A DNA stretch of 64,000 nt from Corallococcus macrosporus (GTDB lineage Bacteria > Myxococcota > Myxococcia > Myxococcales > Myxococcaceae), in contig NZ_JAFIMU010000009.1 in NCBI RefSeq assembly GCF_017302985.1, positions 186,001 through 250,000 of the forward strand. Reading direction: 5' to 3'. The first letter of the stretch is position 1. Each line of letters begins with the position of its first letter. The position numbers and the translations under genes were made by a program. A model generated the notes under the pieces. It saw nothing but the letters and a program-made list of their open reading frames with translations. It was not told where the DNA came from and searched no databases. This document shows, piece after piece, positions 9,626 through 21,091 of this stretch.

Positions 9626-11074
9626 TTAGAGACAGGCATTGCGCGCTGTGACGTCGCGGGCGCGGAGGCCGTGCGCGGCCTGGAGCAGGTCTGCGCACTT
9701 CTCCGCGATCATCACGACGGCGGCGTGGCTGTCACCGGAGGGCAGCGACGGCATCACGCTGGCGTCCGCCACGCGCAGTCCGCCGATGCCGAAGACGCGC
9801 AGCTCCGGGTCCACGACCGCCATGGCGTCGAGCCCCATCCGGCAGGAGCCCGCGAACTGCTGGCCCGGTTCGGCGGCGCGCTGGACGAAGGTCCTCAATT
9901 GGGCCCGGCATCCCACCTCCGGGCCCGGCCGCAGCTCGCTGCCCACCTGACCGCGGAACGCCCGGGTGGCGAAGAGCTGCCGGGCCAGCTCCACGCCCTG
10001 CATCAGGCGCGTGAGGTCCGCCTCGACGGCCAGGTAGTTGGGATGGAGGAACGGCCTGGCGAGCGGGTCACGGCTCGCCAGGCGCACCCAGCCGCGCGAC
10101 AGCGGCCGCACCACGCCCGGCAGGATGCTCACGGCATGGGGAGCCTTCTGGCCGGGGGGCGTGTCGGGCGGTCCGTGGAGGAACGCCAGCCGCAGGTCGG
10201 GCCCGAGCCAGCCGGGAGTGGAGTGGCAGAAGAGGGCGCTCTCGCAGGGGCCCGGCGGGGACGGGACGGGCGTGGGCCCGGTGCGCTCCCGGACGACGCT
10301 CGTGACGACATGGTCGTGGAGGTTCTCGCCCACCCCGGGGAGGGCGGAGTGCATGGGGACGCCAAGCCGCTCGAGCCGCTCGGGCTGTCCGATGCCCGAG
10401 AGCAGGAGCAGCCTGGGTGACTCCAGGGCCCCGGCGCAGAGCACCACCTCCTCGACCGCGTACGCGCTCTCGCGCCGGCCCTGGTGGTGGAACTCCACGC
10501 CCATGCAATCCGAGCCCTCGAAGAGCAGCCGGGTGGCCTGGGCGCCCGTCACGAGCGTGAGGTGGGGCCGCGCCCGCGCCAGCAGCAGGGTCGCGACGTC
10601 GACGCCGTGACGCCGGTCCGGCTGGAGGTGGAGGTGGTGCCAGCCGGCGCCCTCCATCCGGGGCCCGTTGAAGTCCCCAACGAGGGGATGGCCCAATTCC
10701 TGGCAGGCTTCGATGAAGGCGCCGGAGGCGGGGCTCGCCGCATCGCGCGGCGCGCTCGTCACAGCCTCGGCTTCCATCCTCTGGAAGTAGGGCCGCACGC
10801 TCCGCCAGGCCCAGCCCGGGCATCCCTGGTGCGCCCAGGCATCGAAGTCCGACGGATGGCCGCGGACGTGGACCCGGGCGCAAGCGGTGCCGCGCGACGC
10901 GTGGAGCCGCCGGCCCTCGAGCGCCATCTGGGGCTCGGTGCGGTAGGCCCGGGCCGTCCGGTCGTCCTCCATCTCCAGGAGCAGCACGCGGACCTCGGGG
11001 GTCTCCGTCAGCCGGTGGGCGATGACCCGGCCCGCCGTGCCGGCTCCCACCACGATGAAGTCATAGGCGTTCAA
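9626..11074 (-). CDS. GMC oxidoreductase paralogue lacking key FAD/catalytic motifs
   Basis: The 482-residue protein is clearly a GMC-family flavoprotein: DFIVVGAGTAGRVIA dinucleotide motif, VLCAGALESPRLLLLSGIG signature and a VADASVMPSLPSGDSHAAVV end. It is closely related to the gene at 16044-17543 but eroded. The segment after LLLE is about 18 residues shorter, the GG-S-S loop of the first GMC signature is missing (RGTACARVHVRG instead), and the usual catalytic His before CRMG is Gln (QQFAGSCRMG). It leads the operon with the AGE-like, DJ-1/PfpI and ThDP genes. A palindrome (11092-11105) lies 17 bases before the start. It may be degenerate, or recruited to a non-oxidase role. Confidence 0.8.
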   Translation of the reverse strand: MNAYDFIVVGAGTAGRVIAHRLTETPEVRVLLLEMEDDRTARAYRTEPQMALEGRRLHASRGTACARVHVRGHPSDFDAWAHQGCPGWAWRSVRPYFQRMEAEAVTSAPRDAASPASGAFIEACQELGHPLVGDFNGPRMEGAGWHHLHLQPDRRHGVDVATLLLARARPHLTLVTGAQATRLLFEGSDCMGVEFHHQGRRESAYAVEEVVLCAGALESPRLLLLSGIGQPERLERLGVPMHSALPGVGENLHDHVVTSVVRERTGPTPVPSPPGPCESALFCHSTPGWLGPDLRLAFLHGPPDTPPGQKAPHAVSILPGVVRPLSRGWVRLASRDPLARPFLHPNYLAVEADLTRLMQGVELARQLFATRAFRGQVGSELRPGPEVGCRAQLRTFVQRAAEPGQQFAGSCRMGLDAMAVVDPELRVFGIGGLRVADASVMPSLPSGDSHAAVVMIAEKCADLLQAAHGLRARDVTARNACL

Positions 11075-11091
11075 TGTCTTGTCCCTCGCAG

Positions 11092-11105
11092 TGTCAGGAC
11101 TGACA
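11092..11105. promoter_or_regulatory. Palindrome TGTCAG-GA-CTGACA upstream of GMC operon
   Basis: A perfect 6-bp inverted repeat with a 2-base centre lies 17 bases upstream of the GMC operon's first ATG, in the divergent region shared with the SnoaL-like gene at 11244. Position and symmetry suggest a dimeric repressor site. The binding protein is unknown. Confidence 0.4.
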
Positions 11106-11126
11106 TGGAGCGCGGGCGCTCATGCC

Positions 11127-11147
11127 GTGACGCCGCATCACACCGGG
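11127..11147. promoter_or_regulatory. Shared cluster motif, copy A
   Basis: The sequence GTGACGCCGCA followed by TCACACCGGG matches, with one substitution and two single-base gaps, the element at 17999-18021. Both sit in divergent intergenic regions next to GMC-containing operons. The GTGA...TCAC arms form an imperfect inverted repeat. A shared operator or activator site is inferred. Confidence 0.5.
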
Positions 11148-11243
11148 CACCTGGCGGCTCTTCCATGAGGCCTGTCCAGCGGCGCACCTGCCGCGTCAAT
11201 GACAGGCGTTCCCCAAAGACAGACACACGAAAGGCGTCAGCCC

Positions 11244-11684
11244 ATGCTCAATGAGAACCCCGCGAACGTCGAGTCCTCCCGGAGGGCGCGGTCCACGAGG
11301 GCGCGGATGGTGGACACGGTCTACAGCTACTTCGACGAGGTTCTGGGCCAGGGCCGGCTGGAGCTCATCGACGCGCTGACGACGCCCGGCATCACCCTGC
11401 GCGGCCCCGCGCGGCCGGAGTCGGGCGCCGGGCGGGAGGGCCTGCGGCGGTGGGTGCGCAGGCTGCGAGGGAGCGCGCCCGGCATCCAGGTCGCCATGGA
11501 GCGGCGCGCCATCCAGGGCAACAAGGTGGCGGTGCGCTGGCGTGCCGAGGGCTTGCCCCCGGGGCCGGTCCCCCGGGGCCTGTACGTCTTCGTGTTCGAG
11601 GAGGACCGGGTGGCCGAGCTCTGGATGCACGACCTCGACGCGGACTCCTGCTCCGACGCGGAGCTTCCGCTGCGCGCGGCGTGA
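11244..11684 (+). CDS. SnoaL/NTF2-like protein
   Basis: The product of about 146 residues begins MLNENPANV; an in-frame ATG at 11199 would add 15 residues. The core runs from VDTVYSYFDEVLGQGRLELIDAL to GLYVFVFEEDRVAELWMHD, the usual helix-then-sheet cone of SnoaL-like polyketide-cyclase proteins. These small pockets serve as isomerases, cyclases, hydrolases or plain ligand binders. It is divergent from the GMC operon and lies 170 bases ahead of the kinase-ATPase gene. It is one of ten such genes in this island and less similar to the others. Confidence 0.7.
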   Translation: MLNENPANVESSRRARSTRARMVDTVYSYFDEVLGQGRLELIDALTTPGITLRGPARPESGAGREGLRRWVRRLRGSAPGIQVAMERRAIQGNKVAVRWRAEGLPPGPVPRGLYVFVFEEDRVAELWMHDLDADSCSDAELPLRAA

Positions 11685-11854
11685 GGCCGTCCGCGGCGCC
11701 TGCGCTACCAGGCCGGCGGAGGAAATCCCCGCGAGCGCGCAGCGGGCTGCCGTTCCCCTCCACTCCGGGTGTCTCTCCGAGCAGGTCCCGAGTGGGCTTC
11801 GTACGCATTGGGCTCACACCCGCTCAATGGTCATGGTGAGAAAGGGGACTTCAA

Positions 11855-15583
<3,729 letters not shown>

Positions 15584-15639
15584 GGGGCGACCGTGGGGGC
15601 ACCGCGCCGGTGGCCAGCTCCAGCGCGGCGCCCACGAAC

Positions 15640-16047
15640 TCATTCGTCCTCGTACCCCTGGCTGATCTCGATGATGTTGCCCTCCGGGTCGGCTATCCAC
15701 GCGGACCGCCAGCCTTCGATGAAGTCATCGAAGTCCATGGGCTTGAGCGTCACGCGCGCATCGGCGCCCAGCTCCGCCAGCTTCGCGTCCACGTCGTCGA
15801 CGTTGAACGCGATGTGCCGCCAGCCGGGATACCAGGGCCCGTCCGCGTCCGGCGCAATCACCGGTGCGGGCTGCCGCGCCTGGAAGAGCTCCAGGGAGAG
15901 GCTGCCGGACCTGAGGAACACGATCTGCTCGTTCCCCAGCGACACGACGCGGACCCGCTGGAAGCCGAAGTGCTTCGTGTAGAACTGCTCGATGCGCAGC
16001 GGATCCGCGCAGGCCAGGGCGAGGTGCAGGAACTCGGGTCGGGTCAT
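15640..16047 (-). CDS. VOC/glyoxalase-fold protein with intact metal ligands
   Basis: The 135-residue protein has two beta-alpha-beta-beta-beta modules. The metal-ligand positions of glyoxalase-type enzymes are all present: His in LHLALACAD, Glu in LSLELFQ, His in WRHIAFNVDD and Glu in DPEGNIIEISQ. An isomerase, dioxygenase or epimerase of the VOC superfamily is likely. Its ATG overlaps the stop of the GMC gene (ATGA), so it is the last gene of the operon SnoaL-like, GMC, VOC. Its substrate probably belongs to the same pathway as the GMC enzyme. Confidence 0.8.
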   Translation of the reverse strand: MTRPEFLHLALACADPLRIEQFYTKHFGFQRVRVVSLGNEQIVFLRSGSLSLELFQARQPAPVIAPDADGPWYPGWRHIAFNVDDVDAKLAELGADARVTLKPMDFDDFIEGWRSAWIADPEGNIIEISQGYEDE

Positions 16048-17543
16048 GGACGGAGGCCCTCCAGGTGCTCGGCCTTGAGCAGGTCGGCGCAGCGCTCGGC
16101 GATCATGACGATGCCCGCGTGACAGTTCCCCGAGGGGACGGACGGCATCACGCTGGCGTCCGCGACGCGCAGGCCCTCCACGCCAAACACGCGCAGCTTC
16201 GGATCCACGACGGCCATCGCATCGAGCCCCATCCGGCAGGAGCCGGCCTGGTGGTGATACGAGTCCGCGCTCTCCTGGAGGAAGGCCTGGAGCTGGGCGC
16301 GGGTCTTGACCTTCGGTCCGGGCATCCGTTCGTCGCGCACCCAGCCGGAGAACGCGCGCGTCGCGAAGAGCTCCCGGGCCATCTCCACGCCCTGCATCAG
16401 CCGCTTCCTGTCCGCTTCGTTCCCCAGGTAGTTGGGATGGACGAGCGGCCTGTCCAACGGGTCGCCGCTGGCCAGCCGCACCCAGCCGCGCGCCAGCGGC
16501 CGCACCACCCCGGGCAGGATGCTGATGGCGTTCGGATACCGCAGGCCGACGGTGCCATTGAATGGCACGTGGACGAAGGCGAGCTGCAGGTCGGGCCCCA
16601 CCTGGTCCGGATGGGATTTCCAGAAGAGGGCGCACTCGGACAGGTTGAGCCGTGGCGCGGGGACGCGGGGGGCGCACTCGCGGATGACGCCGGAGAGGAC
16701 GTGGTTGTGGAAGTTCTCGCCGACGCCGGGGAGGGCCGCCCGCACGGGGATGCCGAACCGTGCGAGCTGCTCGGGCTGACCGATGCCCGACAGCATGAGC
16801 AGCTTGGGCGACTCGATGGCTCCACACGAGACGACCACCTCCCGCGTGGCGTAGGCGCGCTCGAGCCCGCCCTGGCGGTGATACTCGACGCCCACGCAGC
16901 GCTCGCCCTCGAAGATCAGCCGGGTGGCGTGGGCCTCCGTCACGAGCGTGAGGTTGGGCCGCGCCAGGGCCGGGAGCAGGTAGGCCGCGTTGACGCTGTG
17001 GCGCTTGCCGTCCCGGATGTTGAGGTGATGCCACCCGGCCCCCTCCATCGTCGGGCCGTTGAAGTCCCCGGTCGAAGGAAAGCCCAGCTCCTGGCAGGCC
17101 TCCAGGAACGCCTGGGAGGTCGGGTTCGGTCCGTGGTCCTTGGCGTTCGTCACCGGAAGCTGGCGCTCCAGCTTCTGGAAGTAGGGCAATACATCCGAGT
17201 AGGCCCAGCCGTGACATCCCTGACGGGCCCAGCCGTCATAGTCAGACGGGTGCCCGCGGACATGCATCATGATGTACAGGTTGGAACTGCCGCCCATCAG
17301 CTTTCCGCGAGGCTCCTGGGTGACCCGGCCGCCAAGCGCCGCCTGGGGCACGCTGGTGTATCCCCAGTCAATGGACGAGCCGAGCATCAGGGGCCACGCC
17401 GAGGGGCGCGTGACCTCCTCCGGTATCTGGTCGCCGCCCGCCTCCAGGAGCAGCACCCGGCACCCGAGATCCTCACTCAGCCGGCTGGCGATGACCGCTC
17501 CCGCCGAGCCGCCTCCGACCACGATGAAGTCATGGACAGTCAT
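16044..17543 (-). CDS. GMC family FAD-dependent oxidoreductase (intact copy)
   Basis: The 499-residue protein oxidises an alcohol or sugar-like substrate with FAD. It shows the dinucleotide fold DFIVVGGGSAGAVIASRL, LLLEAG, the first GMC signature (GKLMGGSSNL), the second signature (SCGAIESPKLLMLSGIG), the catalytic His in YHHQAGSCRMG and a second His in SGNCHAGIVMIAE. There is no signal peptide, so it should be cytoplasmic. It starts 7 bases after the SnoaL-like gene and overlaps the VOC gene. It is a clear paralogue of the gene at 9626-11074 but keeps all expected motifs. Confidence 0.9.
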   Translation of the reverse strand: MTVHDFIVVGGGSAGAVIASRLSEDLGCRVLLLEAGGDQIPEEVTRPSAWPLMLGSSIDWGYTSVPQAALGGRVTQEPRGKLMGGSSNLYIMMHVRGHPSDYDGWARQGCHGWAYSDVLPYFQKLERQLPVTNAKDHGPNPTSQAFLEACQELGFPSTGDFNGPTMEGAGWHHLNIRDGKRHSVNAAYLLPALARPNLTLVTEAHATRLIFEGERCVGVEYHRQGGLERAYATREVVVSCGAIESPKLLMLSGIGQPEQLARFGIPVRAALPGVGENFHNHVLSGVIRECAPRVPAPRLNLSECALFWKSHPDQVGPDLQLAFVHVPFNGTVGLRYPNAISILPGVVRPLARGWVRLASGDPLDRPLVHPNYLGNEADRKRLMQGVEMARELFATRAFSGWVRDERMPGPKVKTRAQLQAFLQESADSYHHQAGSCRMGLDAMAVVDPKLRVFGVEGLRVADASVMPSVPSGNCHAGIVMIAERCADLLKAEHLEGLRP

Positions 17544-17550
17544 GGTGTCC

Positions 17551-17949
17551 TCACTCGCTCTCGCGGGCCTGGCGCGGCTGCGGTTCGAGGATGGGGGCGA
17601 AGGGCACGCTGTCGTGGAAGTTCGCCATGTAGGCGATCTTCCCGTCCTGGATGAGGAAGTAGTTGGCGACCTCCGCTTCAATGGGCTTGCCGCCGGCGCT
17701 GGTCGCGGAGATGTGAGACACCACGCAGGCCTGGGCACCGTCGATGACGAAGTACCGGGGGGTGTTCTGGAAGCGTGAGTACACCTGCTGGATACCGGAG
17801 ACGGCCCCCCGCAGCGCGGTGAGGCCTTCCAGATGCCCGGCCAGCTGCTCGTCCATGACGAGGTGCTCATCGAAGAGCCCGAGCCAGCCCTCCCAGTCTC
17901 CCGCATTGACACACTCGTAATACCGGTCGATCACGCTACGGACGCTCAT
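17551..17949 (-). CDS. SnoaL/NTF2-like protein, first gene of the GMC-VOC operon
   Basis: The 132-residue product starts MSVRSVIDRYYECV, preceded by a near-consensus AAGGAGG. The core WEGWLGLFDEHLVMDEQLAGHLEG and the later VANYFLIQDGKIAYMANFHD are typical of the SnoaL-like superfamily. It is followed after 7 bases by the intact GMC gene, so it likely handles the substrate or product of that oxidase. Its divergent upstream region carries the shared motif at 17999-18021. Confidence 0.8.
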   Translation of the reverse strand: MSVRSVIDRYYECVNAGDWEGWLGLFDEHLVMDEQLAGHLEGLTALRGAVSGIQQVYSRFQNTPRYFVIDGAQACVVSHISATSAGGKPIEAEVANYFLIQDGKIAYMANFHDSVPFAPILEPQPRQARESE

Positions 17950-17998
17950 GGTTCCTCCTTCTGCTTTCGGGAGGAGATAGAGCGGGGTGGAGTCCGCT

Positions 17999-18021
17999 GT
18001 GACGGCGCAATCACAACCGGG
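17999..18021. promoter_or_regulatory. Shared cluster motif, copy B
   Basis: GTGACGGCGCAA followed by TCACAACCGGG matches the element at 11127-11147 apart from one substitution and two inserted A residues. It lies between the divergent starts of the 17949 and 18043 genes. A site for a common regulator of both GMC units is inferred. Confidence 0.5.
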
Positions 18022-18042
18022 AGGGGCGCGCTCTAGTCCCGC

Positions 18043-18489
18043 ATGAAGACTCCCATCACCCTCGAGCAGATCCGGCGATTCGCTTCCGCGTGGTACCAGG
18101 CCCTGGACCAGCATGTGCCCGTGGAGGAGTGCTTCAGCCTCGTGGCTGAGGACGACCTGCGCATGCTGTTCCCGGATGGAGACATCCGGGATTTCGACAG
18201 CTTCAAGACCTGGTACGAGCGGGTCACCCATCTCTTCTTCGACGAGAACCACAACATCCAGAGCCTCGAGGCCACCGTCCGCGACGACGAGGCCGAGGTG
18301 AAGATCGTCGTGGGATGGCAGGCCAGCTGGTTCGAGCCGCCCGCCGCGAAGAGCAAGCGCGTGTCCCTGAACGCCACCCAGGGCTGGCTGCTGCGCCGCT
18401 CCATCCGGAACGTCCACGGGCTGGAGATCGTCTACTACGACGCGACGGTCGAGCCCTTCATGTACGCGCCGGGCTTCGCGCGCCTGTAA
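18043..18489 (+). CDS. SnoaL/NTF2-like protein
   Basis: The 148-residue product starts MKTPITLEQIRRFASAWYQAL, with a DDLRMLFPDGDIRDFDSF segment and a beta-rich second half (EAEVKIVVGWQASWFEP). The pattern fits an NTF2-like fold, in a branch with an extended C-terminus (YDATVEPFMYAPGFARL). It is a single-gene unit, divergent from the SnoaL-GMC-VOC operon and closed by the hairpin at 18496-18528. Function unknown. Confidence 0.7.
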   Translation: MKTPITLEQIRRFASAWYQALDQHVPVEECFSLVAEDDLRMLFPDGDIRDFDSFKTWYERVTHLFFDENHNIQSLEATVRDDEAEVKIVVGWQASWFEPPAAKSKRVSLNATQGWLLRRSIRNVHGLEIVYYDATVEPFMYAPGFARL

Positions 18490-18495
18490 CGGACA

Positions 18496-18528
18496 GCACC
18501 GGGCGTGAGCAGTGCTCACGCCCGGTGC
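18496..18528. terminator. Strong bidirectional hairpin terminator
   Basis: A perfect 15-bp stem (GCACCGGGCGTGAGC with its complement) with an AGT loop separates the convergent genes ending at 18489 (+) and 18544 (-). There is no long T tract. Confidence 0.75.
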
Positions 18529-18543
18529 CGCCCCTTCAATCCA

Positions 18544-18960
18544 TTACACCGGCGACCAGAACTGGTCGTACTGGGCGGTGCCATCACCCATGATGGCCCC
18601 GCGGCCTTCCGTGACCTTTCCGTCACGCCACCGCAGGACGTGGACGGCGGTGATGTCCAGCTGCTTGGCGGGATTGCCCGCGCGCTGCCCGCGGTTGCGC
18701 GTCACGTCCGCCGAGTACTCATCGCTGGTGGTGGTGCAGAGGTTCTCCATGTGGAAGCTGTTCCCGGACAGCTCACCCACCTGGCGCATGAACCCGAGGA
18801 ACCCGTCCAGGCCCTCCTTCCAGCCTGACAGCAGGTTGTGGCCGGGCACATACCAGCGCATGTCTTCGGCCCAGTACTGCTCGATTTGATTCCGGTCTCC
18901 GCTCATCAAGGCCGCGTAGGCGTTCGCGACCTGCTCGGGTGTGACTGTGGGCAAGGTCAT
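18544..18960 (-). CDS. SnoaL/NTF2-like protein
   Basis: The 138-residue product starts MTLPTVTPEQVANAYAALMSG and carries WAEDMRWYVPGHNLLSG, matching SnoaL-like proteins in which a PGHxxLxG turn lines the pocket. AAGGAGA sits directly before the ATG, which overlaps the preceding gene's stop (ATGA). It is the last of five consecutive SnoaL-like genes on this strand. The second half (DITAVHVLRWRDGKVTEG) is the canonical central sheet. Substrate unknown. Confidence 0.8.
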   Translation of the reverse strand: MTLPTVTPEQVANAYAALMSGDRNQIEQYWAEDMRWYVPGHNLLSGWKEGLDGFLGFMRQVGELSGNSFHMENLCTTTSDEYSADVTRNRGQRAGNPAKQLDITAVHVLRWRDGKVTEGRGAIMGDGTAQYDQFWSPV

Positions 18961-19400
18961 TCTCCTTGGGCCTGGCTGGCGAGCCGCTGGGGGATGGGCG
19001 CGAGCTGGTGGGACTGGTTGAAGAACTGGTCCGCCGCGTGCTGGTCGCTGAGGTAGACCTGGACGTCCCGGATGCGGCCGTCCACGACGTGGTAGTGGGT
19101 GCAGTTCCTCGCGTCGAGCCGGGCCGTGCCCGCCTGCCCGTAGCCGCGATGGACCTCGACGACGAAGTCCTCACCGAAGACGTCGATCTTGATGAGGTCG
19201 ACCTTGATGTTGGACTTCACCAGCTGCGCGAAGAAGGCGATGACCTCGTCCGCGCCGGACTTGGTGCCCGCGAGCGGGTGGTGGCCCGGCAACCGCCACT
19301 CCAGCTCCTCGGAGAAGACCTCCCGCTTGAGCGTCTCCATGTCACCGCGGTTGAAGCAGTCATACATCTTCTGGACCAATGCAACGTTGGGGTGTGTCAT
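18957..19400 (-). CDS. SnoaL/NTF2-like protein
   Basis: The 147-residue product starts MTHPNVALVQKMYDCFNRGD, with AAAGGAC as ribosome site. It has the same ELEWRLPGHHPLAGTKSG turn as its downstream neighbour, and these two form the closest pair in the row. The sheet segment NCTHYHVVDGRIRDVQVYLSDQ is typical of the fold. It overlaps the 18544-18960 gene by 4 bases and follows the 19469-19906 gene after 68 bases. Confidence 0.8.
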   Translation of the reverse strand: MTHPNVALVQKMYDCFNRGDMETLKREVFSEELEWRLPGHHPLAGTKSGADEVIAFFAQLVKSNIKVDLIKIDVFGEDFVVEVHRGYGQAGTARLDARNCTHYHVVDGRIRDVQVYLSDQHAADQFFNQSHQLAPIPQRLASQAQGE

Positions 19401-19468
19401 GTCTGTCCTTTCTGGACAACAGCGTGTCTGGGGTTCCAATGGGCTGCTGGGAACGCCTGCCGCCCGGC

Positions 19469-19906
19469 TCAGCCCGGCCGCGCCGGAATCACGCCCAGCT
19501 GCTGCATCAGCCCGACCAGGTCCTGCTCCAGGTACAGCTCGCGGATCTTCCCGTCGACGATGCGGAAGACGTCCGCGCCGCCCATCTCCATGCGCTTGCC
19601 CGTCGCCGGCATCCCCATGAAGGACCCGGTGTTCGTGCCCCGGAGCTTGTAGATGATGGCCACGAACTCGCCGTTCTCGTCGTCGGCGACGACCTCGTTC
19701 TCGAAGCGCATGTCGGGGAAGGCCTGGTGCAGCGAGGCGCCGTAGGCCTTGATGCCCTCCCGGCCCTGCCGCAGCTCCGGCGGGACGTGGCGGCTGTGGA
19801 TGACCGCGTCCTCGCTGAAGAGCTCATCCACCGCCGCGGCGTTGCCCTGCTCCAGCCACTCGCTGTGCGCCCGAAGCCCCAGGTTCTGTTCCTTCTTCGT
19901 CATCAT
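19469..19906 (-). CDS. SnoaL-like (ester-cyclase-like) protein
   Basis: The 145-residue product starts MMTKKEQNLGLRAHSEWLEQG after a GAGGAG site. The pattern LRGTNTGSFMGMPATGKRMEM, then DVFRIVDGKIRELYLEQD, is the hallmark of the ester-cyclase-like branch of the SnoaL family. The tail LVGLMQQLGVIP is shared with several other proteins in this island, pointing to local duplication. It is the middle gene of the five-gene row. Confidence 0.85.
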   Translation of the reverse strand: MMTKKEQNLGLRAHSEWLEQGNAAAVDELFSEDAVIHSRHVPPELRQGREGIKAYGASLHQAFPDMRFENEVVADDENGEFVAIIYKLRGTNTGSFMGMPATGKRMEMGGADVFRIVDGKIRELYLEQDLVGLMQQLGVIPARPG

Positions 19907-19955
19907 GTGTCCACTCCTCTGGATGGGTGTATGGGTTTGAAACACGGGGTCGCTG

Positions 19956-20384
19956 CTAGTGCGCGCCCGGCGAGGGCGCACCGCCGATCTGCTGGAGCAG
20001 GCCCAGCAGATCCGGCACGCCCCAGTGCTCCTGGATCTTCCCGTTGGCGACGCGGAACACGCCGAGCGACGCCCAGACGGCCTGCTTGCCGCTGGGCGGA
20101 ACGCCCATGAACACACCCTGATGGGTGCCCCGGCCGGTGACGTGTGACGTGACGAAGTCCCCTTCGCCCACCAGGTGCTCGATGGTGAAGTGGACGTCGG
20201 GGAAGGCACCGCGGAACAGCGAGGGAATCATCCGCACGGCGGCCAGCCCGGGAGGGGCGCCGGGGGGAAGGCTGTGATCGACGTAGTCGGGCGCGAAGAG
20301 GTCCGGGATGGGATCCAGGTTGCCCTGGTTGATGACCTCCTCCACGAAGCGACGGTAGACGGCCTTGTTGTCTTCAATCGACAT
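19956..20384 (-). CDS. SnoaL-like (ester-cyclase-like) protein
   Basis: The 142-residue product starts MSIEDNKAVYRRFVEEVINQGN. It carries APDYVDHSLPPG, RGTHQGVFMGVPPSGK, VFRVANGKIQEHWG and the tail LLGLLQQIGGAP. This is a textbook ester-cyclase-like SnoaL protein and the clearest reference member of the local family. It lies 49 bases upstream of the 19469-19906 gene and 32 bases after the 20417-20866 gene. Confidence 0.88.
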   Translation of the reverse strand: MSIEDNKAVYRRFVEEVINQGNLDPIPDLFAPDYVDHSLPPGAPPGLAAVRMIPSLFRGAFPDVHFTIEHLVGEGDFVTSHVTGRGTHQGVFMGVPPSGKQAVWASLGVFRVANGKIQEHWGVPDLLGLLQQIGGAPSPGAH

Positions 20385-20416
20385 GGTTCGTTGTCCTGGG
20401 ATGTGAGGGTGAGGGG

Positions 20417-20866
20417 TCAGCGGGAACCGGGGCCGCTCCGCCGCGGATCGGGCGCGAGCCCCATCTGCTGCGCCACGCCCAGCGTGTCGATGGAGCCCCA
20501 GCGCTCGACGATCTTTCCGCCGACGATGCGGAAGACGTTGATGCCGTTGAGCTGGAGCTCCTTGCCCGACGGGGGCGCGCCGAACAGCGGAGCCCCCCGG
20601 TGGGTGCCTCGCGCGACCCAGTGGTGCGCCATCTTGTCCCCCTCGCCGAACAGCACGTCGTGGGAGACGTGGAGGTCGGGCATGGCGGCCCGGAACATGC
20701 CCACCACCGCCAGCGGCCCCGCGATCCCCGGAGGCAGCCCGGGGATGGGGGGCGCGTGGACCACCGCGTCCTTGCCGATGAACTCCGCTTCCTTGTCCAG
20801 GTTCCCCTTGTTCCAGACCTCGTCGAAGTAGCGGCGGATGAACTCCTTGTTCTGCTCCACGGACAT
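20417..20866 (-). CDS. SnoaL-like (ester-cyclase-like) protein, first of five-gene row
   Basis: The 149-residue product starts MSVEQNKEFIRRYFDEVWNKGN after TGGAGAG. It has ARGTHRGAPLFGAPPSGK, NVFRIVGGKIVERWGS and the tail TLGVAQQMGLAP. It leads the row of five minus-strand SnoaL-like genes and is divergent from the hydrolase gene at 21092. The inverted repeat at 20897-20918 lies about 30 bases upstream of its start. Confidence 0.88.
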   Translation of the reverse strand: MSVEQNKEFIRRYFDEVWNKGNLDKEAEFIGKDAVVHAPPIPGLPPGIAGPLAVVGMFRAAMPDLHVSHDVLFGEGDKMAHHWVARGTHRGAPLFGAPPSGKELQLNGINVFRIVGGKIVERWGSIDTLGVAQQMGLAPDPRRSGPGSR

Positions 20867-20896
20867 GCAGTCTCTCCAGGTTGAAGGGATGATTCC

Positions 20897-20918
20897 GGCG
20901 GTTCACCGACGAACCGCC
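20897..20918. promoter_or_regulatory. Inverted repeat GGCGGTTC-N6-GAACCGCC
   Basis: A perfect 8-bp inverted repeat with a 6-base spacer lies in the divergent region between the SnoaL-like row (start 20866) and the hydrolase operon (start 21092). A dimeric regulator site is the likeliest reading. A second imperfect repeat pairs GTGACGGTCC (20964-20973) with GGACCGCGTCAC (21023-21034). Confidence 0.45.
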
Positions 20919-21091
20919 GACGCGTTTCGTGCGTGAGCCATTGGAGACAGCGGGGGCCGAAGCGTGACGGTCCGGGCCGCGCCTGCCTGCTCTCCGGACG
21001 AGGCGCGCCCCGACCTTCGCGGGGACCGCGTCACATCCGTGGCTCCCGGGGTCCGTATCTCGTCGCAAGCCATCCCCCATCCAGGAGCCCC

